Part shown: positions 14,701-29,499 of the stretch, one piece after another
Layout: each line of letters begins with the position of its first letter
Position numbering within the stretch: position 1 is the first letter of the stretch
Source: Hemibagrus wyckioides
Lineage: Eukaryota; Chordata; Actinopteri; Siluriformes; Bagridae
Assembly (NCBI RefSeq): GCF_019097595.1
Contig: NC_080735.1
Location: 2,412,417 to 2,476,416 of the forward strand
Direction of reading: 5' to 3'
DNA: 64,000 bases
Translations under genes and position numbers: made by a program
The notes under the pieces: generated by a model
Databases searched by the model: none
What the model saw: the letters and a program-made list of their open reading frames with translations, nothing else
What the model was told of the DNA's origin: nothing

Positions 14701-17700
14701 ATACTCACACACACATACTATCATACTCACACACACATACTATCATACTCTCTCACACACACACACACTATCATACTCACACACACACATACTATCATAC
14801 TCTCACACACACACTATCATACTCATACACACATACTATCATACTCTCTCACACACACACTATCATACTCTCTCACACACACACTATCATACTCTCTCAC
14901 ACACACACATACTATCATACTCTCACACACACATACTATCATACTCACACACACTTACTATCATACTCACACACACACACTATCATACTCTCACACACAC
15001 ACTATCATACTCTCACACACACACACTATCATACTCTCACACACACACACACACTATCATACTCTCACACACACACTATCATACTCTCACACACACACTA
15101 TTATACTCTCACACACACACACTATCATACTCTCACACACACACTATCATACTCTCACACACACACTATAATACTCTCACACACACACACTATCATACTC
15201 TCACACACACACTATCATACTCTCACACACACACTATCATACTCTCACACACACACACACACTATCATACTCTCACACACACACTATCATACTCTCACAC
15301 ACACACTATCATACTCTCACACACACACTATCATACTCTCTCACAAACATACTATCATACTCTCACACACACACACTATCATACTCACACACACACACTA
15401 TCATACTCACACACACACACTATTATACTCTCACACACACACACACACTATCATACTCTCACACACACATACTATCATACTCACACACACACACTATCAT
15501 ACTCTCTTACACATACTATCATACTCTCTCACACACACACATACTATCATACTCACACACACACACACTATCATACTCACACACACATGCTATCATACTC
15601 ACACACACACACACACACACTATCATACTCACACACACAAATGCTATCATACTCTCTCACACACACACTATCATACTCTCACACACACTATCATACTCTC
15701 TCACACACACACTATCATACTCACACACACATACTATCATACTCTCTCACACACACACACACTATCATACTCACACACACACACTATCATACTCTCACAC
15801 ACACATACTATCATACTCTCACACACACACACTATCATACTCTCTTACACATACTATCATACTCACACATACTATCATACTCACACACACATACTATCAT
15901 ACTCACACACACATACTATCATACTCTCTCACACACACACATACTATCATACTCTCTCACACACACACTATCATACTCACACACACACATACTATCATAC
16001 TCTCACACACACACTATCATACTCACACACACATACTATCATACTCTCTCACACACACACATACTATCATACTCTCTCACACACACACTATCATACTCTC
16101 TCACACACACACTATCATACTCTCTCACACACACACATACTATCATACTCTCACACACACATACTATCATACTCACACACACATACTATCATACTCACAC
16201 ACACACACTATCATACTCTCACACACACACTATCATACTCTCACACACACACTATCATACTCTCACACACACACTATCATATTCTCTCACACACACACTA
16301 TCATACTCTCACACACACACTATCATACTCTCACACACACACTATCATACTCTCACACACACACACACACTATCATACTCTCACACACTATCATACTCTC
16401 ACACACACACTATTATACTCTCACACACACACACTATCATACTCTCACACACACACTATCATACTCTCACACACACACTATAATACTCTCACACACACAC
16501 ACTATCATACTCTCACACACACACTATCATACTCTCACACACACACTATCATACTCTCACACACACACACACACACACTATCATACTCTCACACACACAC
16601 TATCATACTCTCACACACACACTATCATACTCTCACACACACACTATCATACTCTCTCACACACACACACTATCATACTCTCACACACACACTATCATAA
16701 TCACACACACATACTATCATACTCACACACACACACTATCATACTCTCACACACACACATACTATCATACTCTCTCACACACACACATACTATCATACTC
16801 ACACACACACACACTATCATACTCACACACACAAATGCTATCATACTCTCTCACACACACACTATCATACTCTCTCACACACATACTATCATACTCTCTT
16901 ACACATACTATCATACTCACACATACTATCATACTCACACATACTATCATACTCACACACACATACTATCATACTCTCTCACACACACTATCATACTCTC
17001 ACACACACACATACTATCATACTCTTACACACACACTATCATACTCACACACACATACTATCATACTCTCTCACACACACTATCATACTCTCTCACACAC
17101 ACACTATCATACACACACACACACACATACTATCATACTCACACACACATACTATCATACTCACACACACATACTATCATACTCTCTCACACACACACTA
17201 TCATACTCACACACACATACTATCATACTCACACACACATACTATCATACTCTCACACACACACACACTATCATACTCTCACACACACATACTATCATAC
17301 TCTCACACACACACTATCATACTCACACACACATACTATCATACTCTCACACACACATACTATCATACTCTCTTACACATACTATCATACTCACACACAC
17401 ATACTATCATACTCTCTTACACATACTATCATACTCTCACACACACACTATCATACTCTCACACACACATACTATCATACTCTCTTACACACACACTATC
17501 ATACTCACACACACATACTATCATACTCACACACACATACTATCATACTCTCACACACACACACACTATCATACTCACACACACATACTATCATACTCAC
17601 ACACACATACTATCATACTCTCTCACACACACACTATCATACTCACACACACATACTATCATACTCACACACACATACTATCATACTCTCACACACACAC

Positions 17701-19108
17701 ACACTATCATACTCTCACACACACATACTATCATACTCTCACACACACACTATCATACTCACACACACATACTATCATACTCTCACACACACATACTATC
17801 ATACTCTCTTACACATACTATCATACTCACACACATACTATCATACTCTCTTACACATACTATCATACTCACACACACATACTATCATACTCTCTCACAC
17901 ACACACTATCATACTCTCTCACACACACACTATCATACTCTCACACACACATACTATCATACTCTCACACACATACTATCATACTCTCACACACACACTA
18001 TCATACTCTCACACACATACTATCATACTCTCTCACACACACACTATCATACTCACACACACTCATACTATCATACTCTCACACACACACTATCATACTC
18101 ATACACACATACTATCATACTCTCTCACACACACACTATCATACTCTCTCACACACACACTATCATACTCTCTCACACACACACTATCATACTCTCTCAC
18201 ACACACACATACTATCATACTCACACATACTATCATACTCACACACACATACTATCATACTCACACATACTATCATACTCACACACACATACTATCATAC
18301 TCACACACATACTATCATACTCTCACACACACACACTATCATACTCTCACACACATACTATCATACTCACACACATACTATCATACTCACACACACATAC
18401 TATCATACTCACACACATACTATCATACTCTCACACACACATACTATCATACTCTCTTACACATACTATCATATTCACACACACATACTATCATACTCAC
18501 ACACACATACTATCATATTCACACACACATACTATCATACTCTCTTACACATACTATCATATTCACACACACATACTATCATACTCACACACACATACTA
18601 TCATATTCACACACACATACTATCATACTCTCTTACACATACTATCATATTCACACACACATACTATCATACTCTCTCACACACATACTATCATACTCAC
18701 ACACACATACTATCATACTCACACACATACTATCATACTCTCACACACACATACTATCATACTCTCTTACACATACTATCATATTCACACACACATACTA
18801 TCATACTCACACACACATACTATCATATTCACACACACATACTATCATACTCACACACACATACTATCATATTCACACACACATACTATCATACTCTCTT
18901 ACACATACTATCATATTCACACACACATACTATCATACACACACATACTATCATATTCACACACACATACTATCATACTCACACACATACTATCATACTC
19001 TCTCACACATATACTATCATACTCACACACACATACTATCATACTCACACACACTATCATACTCTCTTACACATACTATCATACTCACACACACTATCAT
19101 ACTCTCAC
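5720..19108 (+). repeat. giant CA-rich minisatellite/satellite array, nearly G-free on + strand
   Basis: About 13.4 kb of tandem units built around ACTATCATAC plus CA runs. Block A (5720 to about 8527) uses a dimer: ACTATCATACCCTTACACAC alternating with AACTATACTCTCTCAAAC or ACTATACTCACACACAC. Block B (about 8528-16830) uses units of roughly 18 to 30 bases, ACTATCATACTCTCACACAC being typical, with variants in CTCTC and CA number. Block C (about 16830-19108) is rich in ACACATACTATCATACTC. G is almost absent from the + strand. Rare variants (ATCGTACTC, ACTGTCTC, CTATTATAC, CTATAATAC, AAATGCTATC) recur at long intervals, showing higher-order duplication. Stop triplets are nearly absent, so long meaningless open frames cross it. 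No protein should be called here. Confidence 0.95.
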
Positions 19109-19171
19109 CACTATGTTCACTTACACACCCACTCCTTCCCTCTTACATTCACTGCCATTATTAAACTCCTG

Positions 19172-19480
19172 AGTATAGTTGTATGTGTGTGAGGGTATGA
19201 TAGTATGTGTGTGAGGGTATGATAGTATGTGTGTGAGGGTATGATAGTATGTGTGTGAGGGTATGATAGTATGTGTGTGAGGGTATGATAGTATGTGTGT
19301 GAGACTATAGTTGTGTTTGTGTGAGGGTATAGTTGTGTTTGTGTGAGGGTATGATAGTGTCTGTGTGAGAGTATGATAGTGTGTGTGTGTGAGTATAATT
19401 GTATGTGTGTGAGGGTATGATAGTGTGTGTGTGTTTGAGAGAGTATAGTTGTATGTGTGTAAGAATATGATAGTGTGTGT
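19172..19480 (-). repeat. inverted block of the same satellite
   Basis: Units read GTATGTGTGTGAGGGTATGA and TATAGTTGTGTTTGTGTGAG on +, the reverse complement of block A-type units. The array orientation flips across a non-repetitive spacer of about 65 bases (19109-19171). This block joins directly to the right inverted arm. Confidence 0.9.
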
Positions 19481-19519
19481 GAGAGAAAGTATGTATTATG
19501 TCCTATACGGCCTCTCATA
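19481..19519 (-). repeat. right inverted arm bounding the satellite array
   Basis: Reverse complement of 5681-5719 with one mismatch. Its outer 28 bases also form most of the LINE target-site duplication, so the LINE inserted inside this arm. Confidence 0.8.
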
Positions 19520-19520
19520 G
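19492..19520 (+). repeat. left 29-bp target-site duplication of nested LINE
   Basis: Twenty-nine bases starting TGTATTATGTCCTATACGGC are repeated exactly at 22874-22902. This proves a retrotransposition event into the satellite's right arm. Confidence 0.9.
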
Positions 19521-19597
19521 CACGGCACTAGCACGCAGCGGCCACTCCGGAACCAAAATGGTGCTTTCTTTTTGTTTTAGCGCAAAATTAAAAGTGC

Positions 19598-22341
<2,744 letters not shown>

Positions 22342-22873
22342 ACTGTTCTACACTCTCTCACACACACACACACACTCACTCAGGACTGAACTGTACATCA
22401 ACTCTCTGTCTCTCTCACACACAGATACACACACTCTCTCTTGACTGTGTGAACACGCACACACAATTTTTATTGTTCATTACTTATTGCACTACCTCAA
22501 CCGGTCATCTGCTGCTATAGTTATATTTATGTTTATTCTATTTGCACTACCTCAACCGCTGCTGTGTATTTTTGCACAATATTTTTGCACAATACTTTTT
22601 TACGTCATTTCACTTGTCCTGTGTTCTTTTGTGTTATCTTTCTTGTATTTATTGTCTATGCTCTGTTTGCACCTAGCTGCACACTGTGCACTTTACGTGG
22701 CTAAGACAATCTTCTGTCCTAGCTCTGTGGTGTTTTTATGTTGAACTCTGTTGTTGTATGTATATGTAGCACCAGGTCCTGGAGAAACGTTGTTTCATTT
22801 CACTATGTACTGCATCAGCTATATGTGGTTGAAATGACAAAGCTTCTTGAATCTTGAATCTTGAATTGAATCT

Positions 22874-22902
22874 TGTATTATGTCCTATACGGCCTCTCAT
22901 AG
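22874..22902 (+). repeat. right 29-bp target-site duplication of nested LINE
   Basis: Exact copy of 19492-19520. Sequence beyond it resumes the outer part of the inverted arm. Confidence 0.9.
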
Positions 22903-23628
22903 TATTTGTCTTGTTCAGTACTCAAATGTTATACACATCTGTGCAATACAGTGGAATGCTGCATTAAGTTTACCATCCTACCCTGTCAGTCAAACCTTTA
23001 TTTTATTTTATTATTTATTTATTTTTACTATTATACCCTCATTGGGGGCTGAGCCCCCTTAAATGAAAATCCTAAAATTGTCCCTGCTGCTAGCTACCTT
23101 TACCAGGCACACTTCTATTTATGAACCCTTTGACAGAAAATATATAGCTCACACTTTTCCTCCTTGTAAATGTGTTGGTGTCAGATCTACTATAACTTAG
23201 TTATTTTAGCGCTGTAGCGTACATTATGATGACTCTTCATATTATGTTTTTTTCCCCAAGGCATTGTTACTTGCCAGTGTGTCCTGTCATAGCTATGCAA
23301 AGATTTGATTCCTAGAACAGTATTAAACAATTTTTATTATGAAGTCTGGTTTTGTGGCTGTGCTTAAAATTAAATTAATATAATCTTAATTCAAGTGATG
23401 AAAGATGTAAAATTCTAACAGTACACAGAGTTGAGTTCTACTGTAAGTTTAACCCTGCCTGGGATAAATGTTTGGAAATGATTTAGATGAAAAACTTAAA
23501 AGTAATCAAAAAGTAATCAAATGTAATCAGTTACTTTACTTTTATAAAGTAATTGAAAATCACATTTTAAACAGGGTAACCTGTAATCTGTAACCTATTA
23601 CATTTCCAAAGTAACCTTCCCAACACTG
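22903..23628. other. right arm of hAT-like element, no gene
   Basis: Unique AT-rich sequence that ends in the inverted terminus CCTTCCCAACACTG. Subterminal words such as GTAATCAAAAAGTAATC and GTAACCTGTAATCTGTAACC recur, typical of hAT subterminal repeats. No transposase is recognised. Confidence 0.55.
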
Positions 23629-23636
23629 GTTATTTA
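23629..23636. repeat. right 8-bp target-site duplication of hAT-like element
   Basis: GTTATTTA follows the right terminus. See the left partner at 4744-4751; one mismatch. Confidence 0.7.
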
Positions 23637-24060
23637 TAAATGTTTCAAAAATACATAAAAAGGTTCACAAACTTACAACCTACCATTGTCCATTATTGAC
23701 TTTAGTCAAGTTATGCCAATTTTTCTGTAACAACCGTTATAGTTTCAGAAAAGAAGGAAATGTGAGAGGCTTGGGAAATGGAATGTGTGCTTTATTTTTT
23801 TCAGGGTGGGTTCCTGAGCATTACTTTGATTACACACATTCACATAGATGCATACACGCTGTTCTGTGTGTTCCACCTTCCCTTTTCAGCTCATCTCTCC
23901 CTTGTTTATCTTCACTTGCACTTGCATGCTCATTAGTGCAGACTGATGCAGGTGATCCTTTTCCCTCACTTTCCCAGGCTTCACTTTCCATTTATAGACT
24001 GGTGCTTGACTATGCTGCCACATTCATATATATGGCCCCCAACCCCCTATCCCATGTGTC
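23637..24060. other. no gene recognised
   Basis: A 165-codon + strand frame (23696-24193) crosses this stretch, but its second half is antisense to the Gypsy relic and it shows no recognised domain. I see no supported feature. Confidence 0.5.
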
Positions 24061-24071
24061 TATCTGCAAAA

Positions 24072-24500
24072 TTATAGCGAGAAAGAAATTAGGTAATCCA
24101 AGAGTGGGCCACCACAGATGCAGCTTTTACCTTTGTGAAGGCCTGTTGGCATGGCTCTGTCCACTGAACCATGGTCTGATGCTCCTGTTTTAGTGAGATC
24201 AGTCAGCAGACTGGTGATGTCCAAAGAATAAGATATGAGCCTACAATAATAGCCACCCAACCCCAGGAACTGTCTCACCTCCTTTTTGTTCTTAGGTCTC
24301 AGACAGGACACAATTGCTGCAGTCTTATCAATTTGTGGACACACCTACCCTAGAAGTCCACATGTCTAATTGCACACTTTTTTTTTTTGCTGTCCCACCT
24401 CCTTCAGCAGCCCTCGGTTCTGCATGTGCTGTTGCTAATCATTACTATAGATAATGAGATCGTCTAGGTAGGCAGTGAATTGGTATAACACAGAGTGGAG
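24072..24500 (-). pseudogene. Gmr1-type Ty3/Gypsy reverse transcriptase, C-terminal half (relic)
   Basis: Reading leftwards on -, FTAYLDDLIIYSND (about 24440-24480) is the catalytic YxDD block of a Gypsy RT. After a stop and frame change come PQIDKTAAI, RPKNKKEVRQFLGLGGYY, LLTDLTKTGASD and CGGPLL, the RT-RNase H connector. The best remembered match is the fish Gypsy family in which integrase precedes RT. The matching RT N-terminal part lies at 29.5-29.7 kb on the same strand, beyond an inserted LINE. Stops and small indels make it inactive. Confidence 0.75.
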
Positions 24501-24524
24501 AAGCTCTGAAAAAAGTCATTCTTG

Positions 24525-24951
24525 ATGACGTATGCAGCAAACTACAATCTCCGGAGGACGCAGCATCCGAAATGAGACTAAGGATGCGCCGGACGCAGAT
24601 GAAGTAGAATCCATATTGCAGATCTTTATTAAATCCAAAACAGCAGGCAAAATCGGAAACGATATGGAATAGCCAACAGGGTCAAAAGCCAGGAAATCAA
24701 ACACACTCGGAAAAACAAACCAAAAAACCAGGAATCGTAACCATAAGAACAGGGACAGGGCATACACTTAGAGAATCTAGATATAATCAGGCAAGGCTCA
24801 GTACGTACTCCAAATGGGTAAACGATACTTCACAGAGAACACTAGATAGGGAGATGTTTAAATAACCGAGCAAGACCGGAAATGAGTACTAACTTGTCAA
24901 TACTCGGGTGACGGTGCCCTCTGGTGTTCTGGCTCCGCATACGCCGTTACA
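24525..24951 (-). mobile_element. solo or truncated Gypsy LTR
   Basis: Read on -, it starts TGTAACGGCGTATGCGGAGC at 24951 and contains ACACCAGAGGG, CACCCGAGTATTGAC and CATTTCCGG blocks also present in the chromodomain Gypsy LTR at 35.85-36.2 kb. It has TTATTTAAA (TATA-like) and AATAAAG (poly(A) signal), followed by ATGGATTCT as in the other family. The left boundary near 24525 is approximate and no clear 5-bp duplication was found. It separates the halves of the older Gmr1-type element. Confidence 0.6.
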
Positions 24952-25710
24952 GAGATGCAGCGAATATAGAAACACTGTATAACAGTGCGTTGTGTCACAG
25001 GCTCTTGTAGCAAACATTAATAAAATTATATTACATATAGCAAAAAAAACAAATTAACACAATTCAGTCTCAAAAGTCTCCTTTCACTGCAGCAAAAAAA
25101 AAAACACAGTCCACTCCGGGGATCTGGAATGAAAGCAAACTGTTTTGTGCTAAAGAAAACCCAAAAGCATAAATGGTTCTTGAAAAAGCTTACCAACTAT
25201 TTTGAAGAATCAAAATGATTTTCTTGAAAAGTCCGCCTTGAAAATGCATTTGTAATGATGTCCGTGACCAAATTGATTTCTTCTCCTCTGGCAGCCACTG
25301 TGAGTTAAAATATATATATTTTATTTAGTTTGTGCGGGTCACTGCCTCTGACTACTCCAACTGTCCAATCAAAAGACGGGAAATTGCTGACGTAAACGTA
25401 TGCCTGCTAGATGGCCCCAGTGACACCAACTCGAAATCTGATTGGTTAATGGAACAGTTTCATTGCCACTTATTTTAAGCTACAGGGCCTACACTACTGA
25501 TTCTGAAGGCCTTAAGGCCTGGTAACACATGATGAAATATAATTGGATAAATACTCTTATCATAAATATACACTACTAGAAGCAGCACAACCAAGAGAAA
25601 AGCTATGAAATGTAGAGAATAGACTACTGGGAATAATTTAATACTCAGTTATGGAAAAATATATTAAATATATTAACATAGAAGTCAGTGATTCAGATCA
25701 CTGCTGTTTA
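24952..25710. other. unassigned AT-rich sequence
   Basis: No coding similarity recognised. It lies between the solo LTR and the LINE tail, so it could be an unrecognised insertion within the Gmr1-type element. Confidence 0.45.
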
Positions 25711-26385
25711 GATTCAAGATTCAAGATTCAAGATTCAAGAAGCTTTTATTGTCATTTCAACCACATACAGCTGGCGCAGTACATAGTGAAATGAAACAAC
25801 GTTTCTCCAGGACCTGGTGCTACATAAACATACAACTACTAGTACAATACAAAACAACAAACAACACCACAGAGCTAGGACAGAAGTTTGTCTTAGCCAC
25901 GTAAAGTGCACAGTGTGCAGCTAGGTGCAAACAGAGCATAGACAAGACAGTGCAAAAAAGACAATAAATACAATAAAGACAACACAAAAGAACACAGGAC
26001 ACTTAGCGCTGAAAGGAAATAAAAGAACGTGTACTGGAATGTAAGTGAAATAAAAATAGATAAAGTGAAATGATGTAGAAAAAAAGTATTGTGCAAAAAT
26101 ATTGTGCAAAAATACACAGCAGCAGTTGAGGTAGTGCAAATAGAATAAACATAAGTATAACTATAGCAGCGGATGACAGGTAGAGGTAGTGCAGTAAGTA
26201 ATGAACAATATAAATTATGTGTGTGTGTGTGCGTCCACACAGTCAAGAGAGAGTGTGTGTATCTGTGTGTGAGAGAGACAGAGAGTTAGTATACAGTTCA
26301 GTCCTGAGTGAGAGTGTGTGTGTGTGTGAGAGAGTGTAGAACAGTTCAGTCCTGAGTGAGAGTGTGTGTGAGAGTGTAGAACAGT

Positions 26386-29341
26386 TCAGTCCCGGGTGTT
26401 GAGGAGCCTAATGGCTTGAGGAAAGAAACTGTTACACAGTCTGGTTGTGAGGGCCCGAATGCTCCGGTACCTCTTTCCAGATGGCAGGAGGGTGAAGAGT
26501 GTGTGTGAGGGGTGTGTGGGGTGTGTAAGAGTGTGTGTGAGGGGTGTGTGGGGTGTGTAAGAGTGTGTGTGAGGGGTGTGTGGGGTCAGCAACAATGCTG
26601 ATGGCTTTGCGGATGCAGCATGCGGTGTATGTCTGTGATAGAGGGGAGAGACACTCCGATGATCTTCTCAGCTGTCCTCACTATCCGCTGAAGGGTCTTG
26701 CGATCTGAGACGGTGCAGTTCCCAAACCAGGCAGTGATGCAGCTGCTCAGGACGCTCTCGATGGTCCCTCTGTAGAACACAGACAGGATGGGGGGAGGGA
26801 GATGGGCTTTACTCAGCCTCCTCAGTAAGTAGAGGCGCTGCTGGGCTTTCTTGGTGATGGAGCTGGTGTTGAGTGACCAGGTGAAGTTCTCCGCCAGATG
26901 GACACCAAGGAATTTGATGCTCTTGACGATCTCCACAGAGGAGCCATCGATGGACAGCGGAGAATGGTCACTCTGTGCTCTCCTGAAGTCAACAACCATC
27001 TCTTTGGTCTTGTCGACGTTCAGGGAGAGGTTGTTGGCTCTGCACCAGGCTGTTAGATGTTGCACCTCCTCTCTGTATGCTGACTCGTCGTTCTTGCTGA
27101 TGAGACCCACCACGGTCGTGTCATCAACGAACTTGACGATGTGGTTGGAGCTGTGCATTGCTGCACAGTCGTGAGTCAGCAGAGTGAACAGCAATGGACT
27201 GAGCACACAGCCCTGAGGTGCTCCAGTGCTCAGTGTGGTGGTGCTGGAGATACTGCTCCCGATCTGGACTGACTGAGGTCTCCCAGTCAGGAAATCCAGG
27301 ATCCAGTTGCAGAGAGAGGTGTTCAGGCCCAGGAGACTCAGCTTCTTAATCAGCTGCTGAGGGATGATTGTGTTGAATGCTGAACTGAAATCTATGAACA
27401 GCATTCGAACGTAGGAGTCTTTGCAGTCCAGGTGTGTGAGGGCCAGATGGAGGGTTGTGGTGATGGCGTCTTCCGTGGAATGGTTAGGACGATACACAAA
27501 CTGCAAGGGGTCCAGCAAGGGTGGTAGCTGTGACTTGATGTGCCTCATGATGAGCCTCTCGAAGCATTTCATCACGATTGGTGTGAGTGCAACGGGACGG
27601 TAGTCATTGAGGCAGGAAACCGTGGACTTCTTTGGCACAGGGACGATGGTCGTTGTCTTGAGGCATGTAGGGATGATGGAGCTGCTCAGCGAGATGTTGA
27701 AGATGTCAGTGAAGACATCTGCTAGCTGCTCCGCACACTCCCTGAGAACTCTGCCAGGAATGTTGTCTGGTCCAGCGGACTTCCGTGGGTTAACTCTGTA
27801 TAGAGTTCTCTTCACGTCAGCCGTGGTGAGACAAAGCACCTGGTCATTAGGAGGAGGGATGGTCTTCCTCGCTGTTGTGTTGTTCTGTGCCTCAAACCGA
27901 GCGTAGAAGTCGTTCAGAGCATCTGGAAGGGAGTCATCACTGTCACAGGCAGGTGAAGTTGTCCTGTAGTTGGTGATCGCCTGAATGCCCTGCCACATGC
28001 GCCGGGAGTCTCTGCTGTTCTGGAAGTGGCCGTGGATTCTCTGGGTGTGTGCATGCTTCGCCTCTCTGATGGCTCGGGACAGTTTGGCCCTTGCTGTTTT
28101 TAAGGCCGCCCTGTCCCCCGATCTGAAGGCAGAGTCTCTCGATTTCAGGAGAGCACGCACTTTCGCAGTCATCCACGGCTTCTGGTTGGAGCGTGTTGTG
28201 ATGGTCTTGGAGACAGTCACGTCATCGATGCATTTCCCGATGTAGCTGGTCACTGATGCCGTGTATTCCTCCAAGTCAATAGAGTCGCCGTTGGTTGCAG
28301 CCTCCCTAAACATGTCCCAGTCAGTGCACTCAAAACAGTCCTGAAGAGCAGAGATGGCTCCTGCTGGCCAGGTCTTAACCTGTTTCAGAACCGGTTTAGA
28401 GCGTCTGACGAGTGGTCTGTATGCTGGAATCAACATAACAGAGATGTGGTCTGAGTAGCCGAAGTGGGGGCGGGGCTCCGCACAGTATGCGCCGGGAATG
28501 TTTGAATAAACAACATCCAGCGTGTTTGTCCCTCTCGTAGCAAAGTCCACATACTGATGGAATTTAGGGAGCACAGTTCTGAGATTTGCATGATTGAAAT
28601 CTCCGGCGATGATAAACAGTCCGTCGGGGTGAGCATTCTGCAGCTCGCTAATAGCTCCGTACAGCTCACACAGAGCCTCCTTAGCATTAGCGCTGGGTGG
28701 AATGTACACTCCGATAATGAGAGTAGTGGTGAATTCCCGGGGTAAATAAAAAGGTCTGCATCTAACAGTTACAAATTCCACTACCGATGAGCAGTAGTTA
28801 GACACAAGCACAGAGTCCTTACACCATTCCGTGTTGATGTAAACACACACGCCACCACCGCGAGTCTTACCGCACAGAGCTGCATTCCTGTCGGCACGAA
28901 AGACGGTTAGCCCAGCTAGCTGAATGGCGGCGTCCGGAACTCTGTCGCTGAGCCACATCTCCGTGAAAACAAAGACGCAGCAGTCTCTGAACTCACGCCG
29001 TGTAGTTTGCTGGAGTCGGATGTAGTCCAGTTTATTATCCAGTGAGCAGACGTTGGACAAGATGATGGAAGGGAGTGCCGGCTGGCTAGGGTTGGTTGTT
29101 AGCCTAGCACGGACACCCGCTCTTTTACCGCGCTTCCGCTTCCCGAACAACGCTTGCGACGTCCTCTCTCCCGGCCACCGGCATCAGGCGACGCCGAGGA
29201 TTGAAGGCCTGGACTTCGCAGCAAGCTGAGTTCACGAAGTTTGCAGAGTAGTTCATCATGCAAGTTAGTAACTGCATGATTTCTGTACCGTAATATCGTC
29301 TGGCGGTCGTATACATGAACACCACTGACTTTGGCGTCCAT
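26386..29341 (-). pseudogene. LINE family A endonuclease-RT polyprotein, 854-residue open core
   Basis: The open core 26586-29150 encodes, in order: endonuclease (TEMWLS about 63-68, GDFN 183-186, YSDH 232-235), a linker with [12 protein letters not shown], and RT ([10 protein letters not shown] 585-594, [14 protein letters not shown] 641-654, FVDD 674-677, KFLGVHL 746-752). The N-terminal 60 or so residues (from ATG at 29341) are in another frame. Comparison with the + copy shows a one-base loss near 29145. The C-terminus (26386-26595, ending FFPQAIRLLNTRD) is also in another frame. The RT active site FVDD is intact, in the F/YxDD form. Two frame changes argue against activity, though this is much the best-preserved LINE A copy here. 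It replicates through target-primed reverse transcription in related elements. Confidence 0.85.
26495..26590 (-). repeat. internal 32-bp minisatellite in LINE C-terminus (3 units)
   Basis: AAGAGTGTGTGTGAGGGGTG-type units (read on +) recur with an exact 32-base period (GAG at 26497, 26529, 26561). It corresponds to the repeat at 22145-22240 and to a single unit near 49070. Confidence 0.85.
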
Positions 29342-29499
29342 GCACTTTAAGTTTAGCGCTAAAACAAAAAGAAAGCACCATTTTGGTTCCAGAGTGGCCG
29401 CTGCGTGCTACTGCCGCGCCACCATCTTATATACAGCTCTGTTTAGGCCAGCAGAGAAGGACTTGCTGACCCTGACGGTCCGCCACTGGTTAAATGTTG

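Larger units (their letters stand above)
25711..29490 (-). mobile_element. Rex1/CR1-like LINE family A, nearly full length
   Basis: The 3' tail of repeated GATTCAAG words is at 25711-25740. The 5' end extends past CACGCAGCGGCCACTCTGGA (about 29400) into about 90 more bases of putative 5' UTR including TATATAAGATGG. Sequence is closely similar to the + copy at 19.5-22.9 kb but without its large deletions. The exact 5' boundary and target duplication could not be fixed. It sits inside the Gmr1-type Gypsy RT gene. Confidence 0.85.

Noticed and set aside
5511..16700. 3729-codon open frame of His/Thr/Tyr/Ser/Leu repeats
   Set aside because: It is produced by a G-poor satellite lacking stop triplets. 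A second frame over the same DNA is also open for 2624 codons. Composition simply follows the repeat, so no protein is supported.
5720..19108. Possible CRISPR-like array
   Set aside because: Units are short and CA-rich, with no unique spacers of fixed length and a eukaryotic context.
16765..19518. Further repetitive open frames on both strands (785, 133 and 65 codons)
   Set aside because: Same satellite, other frames.
23696..24193. 165-codon + frame
   Set aside because: Overlaps antisense to a Gypsy RT relic and has no domain.
25711..29490. Target-site duplication for the - strand LINE copy
   Set aside because: CTGTTTA occurs at both sides (about 25704 and 29438), but it would place the 5' end inside sequence that looks like LINE 5' UTR, and seven bases is weak.
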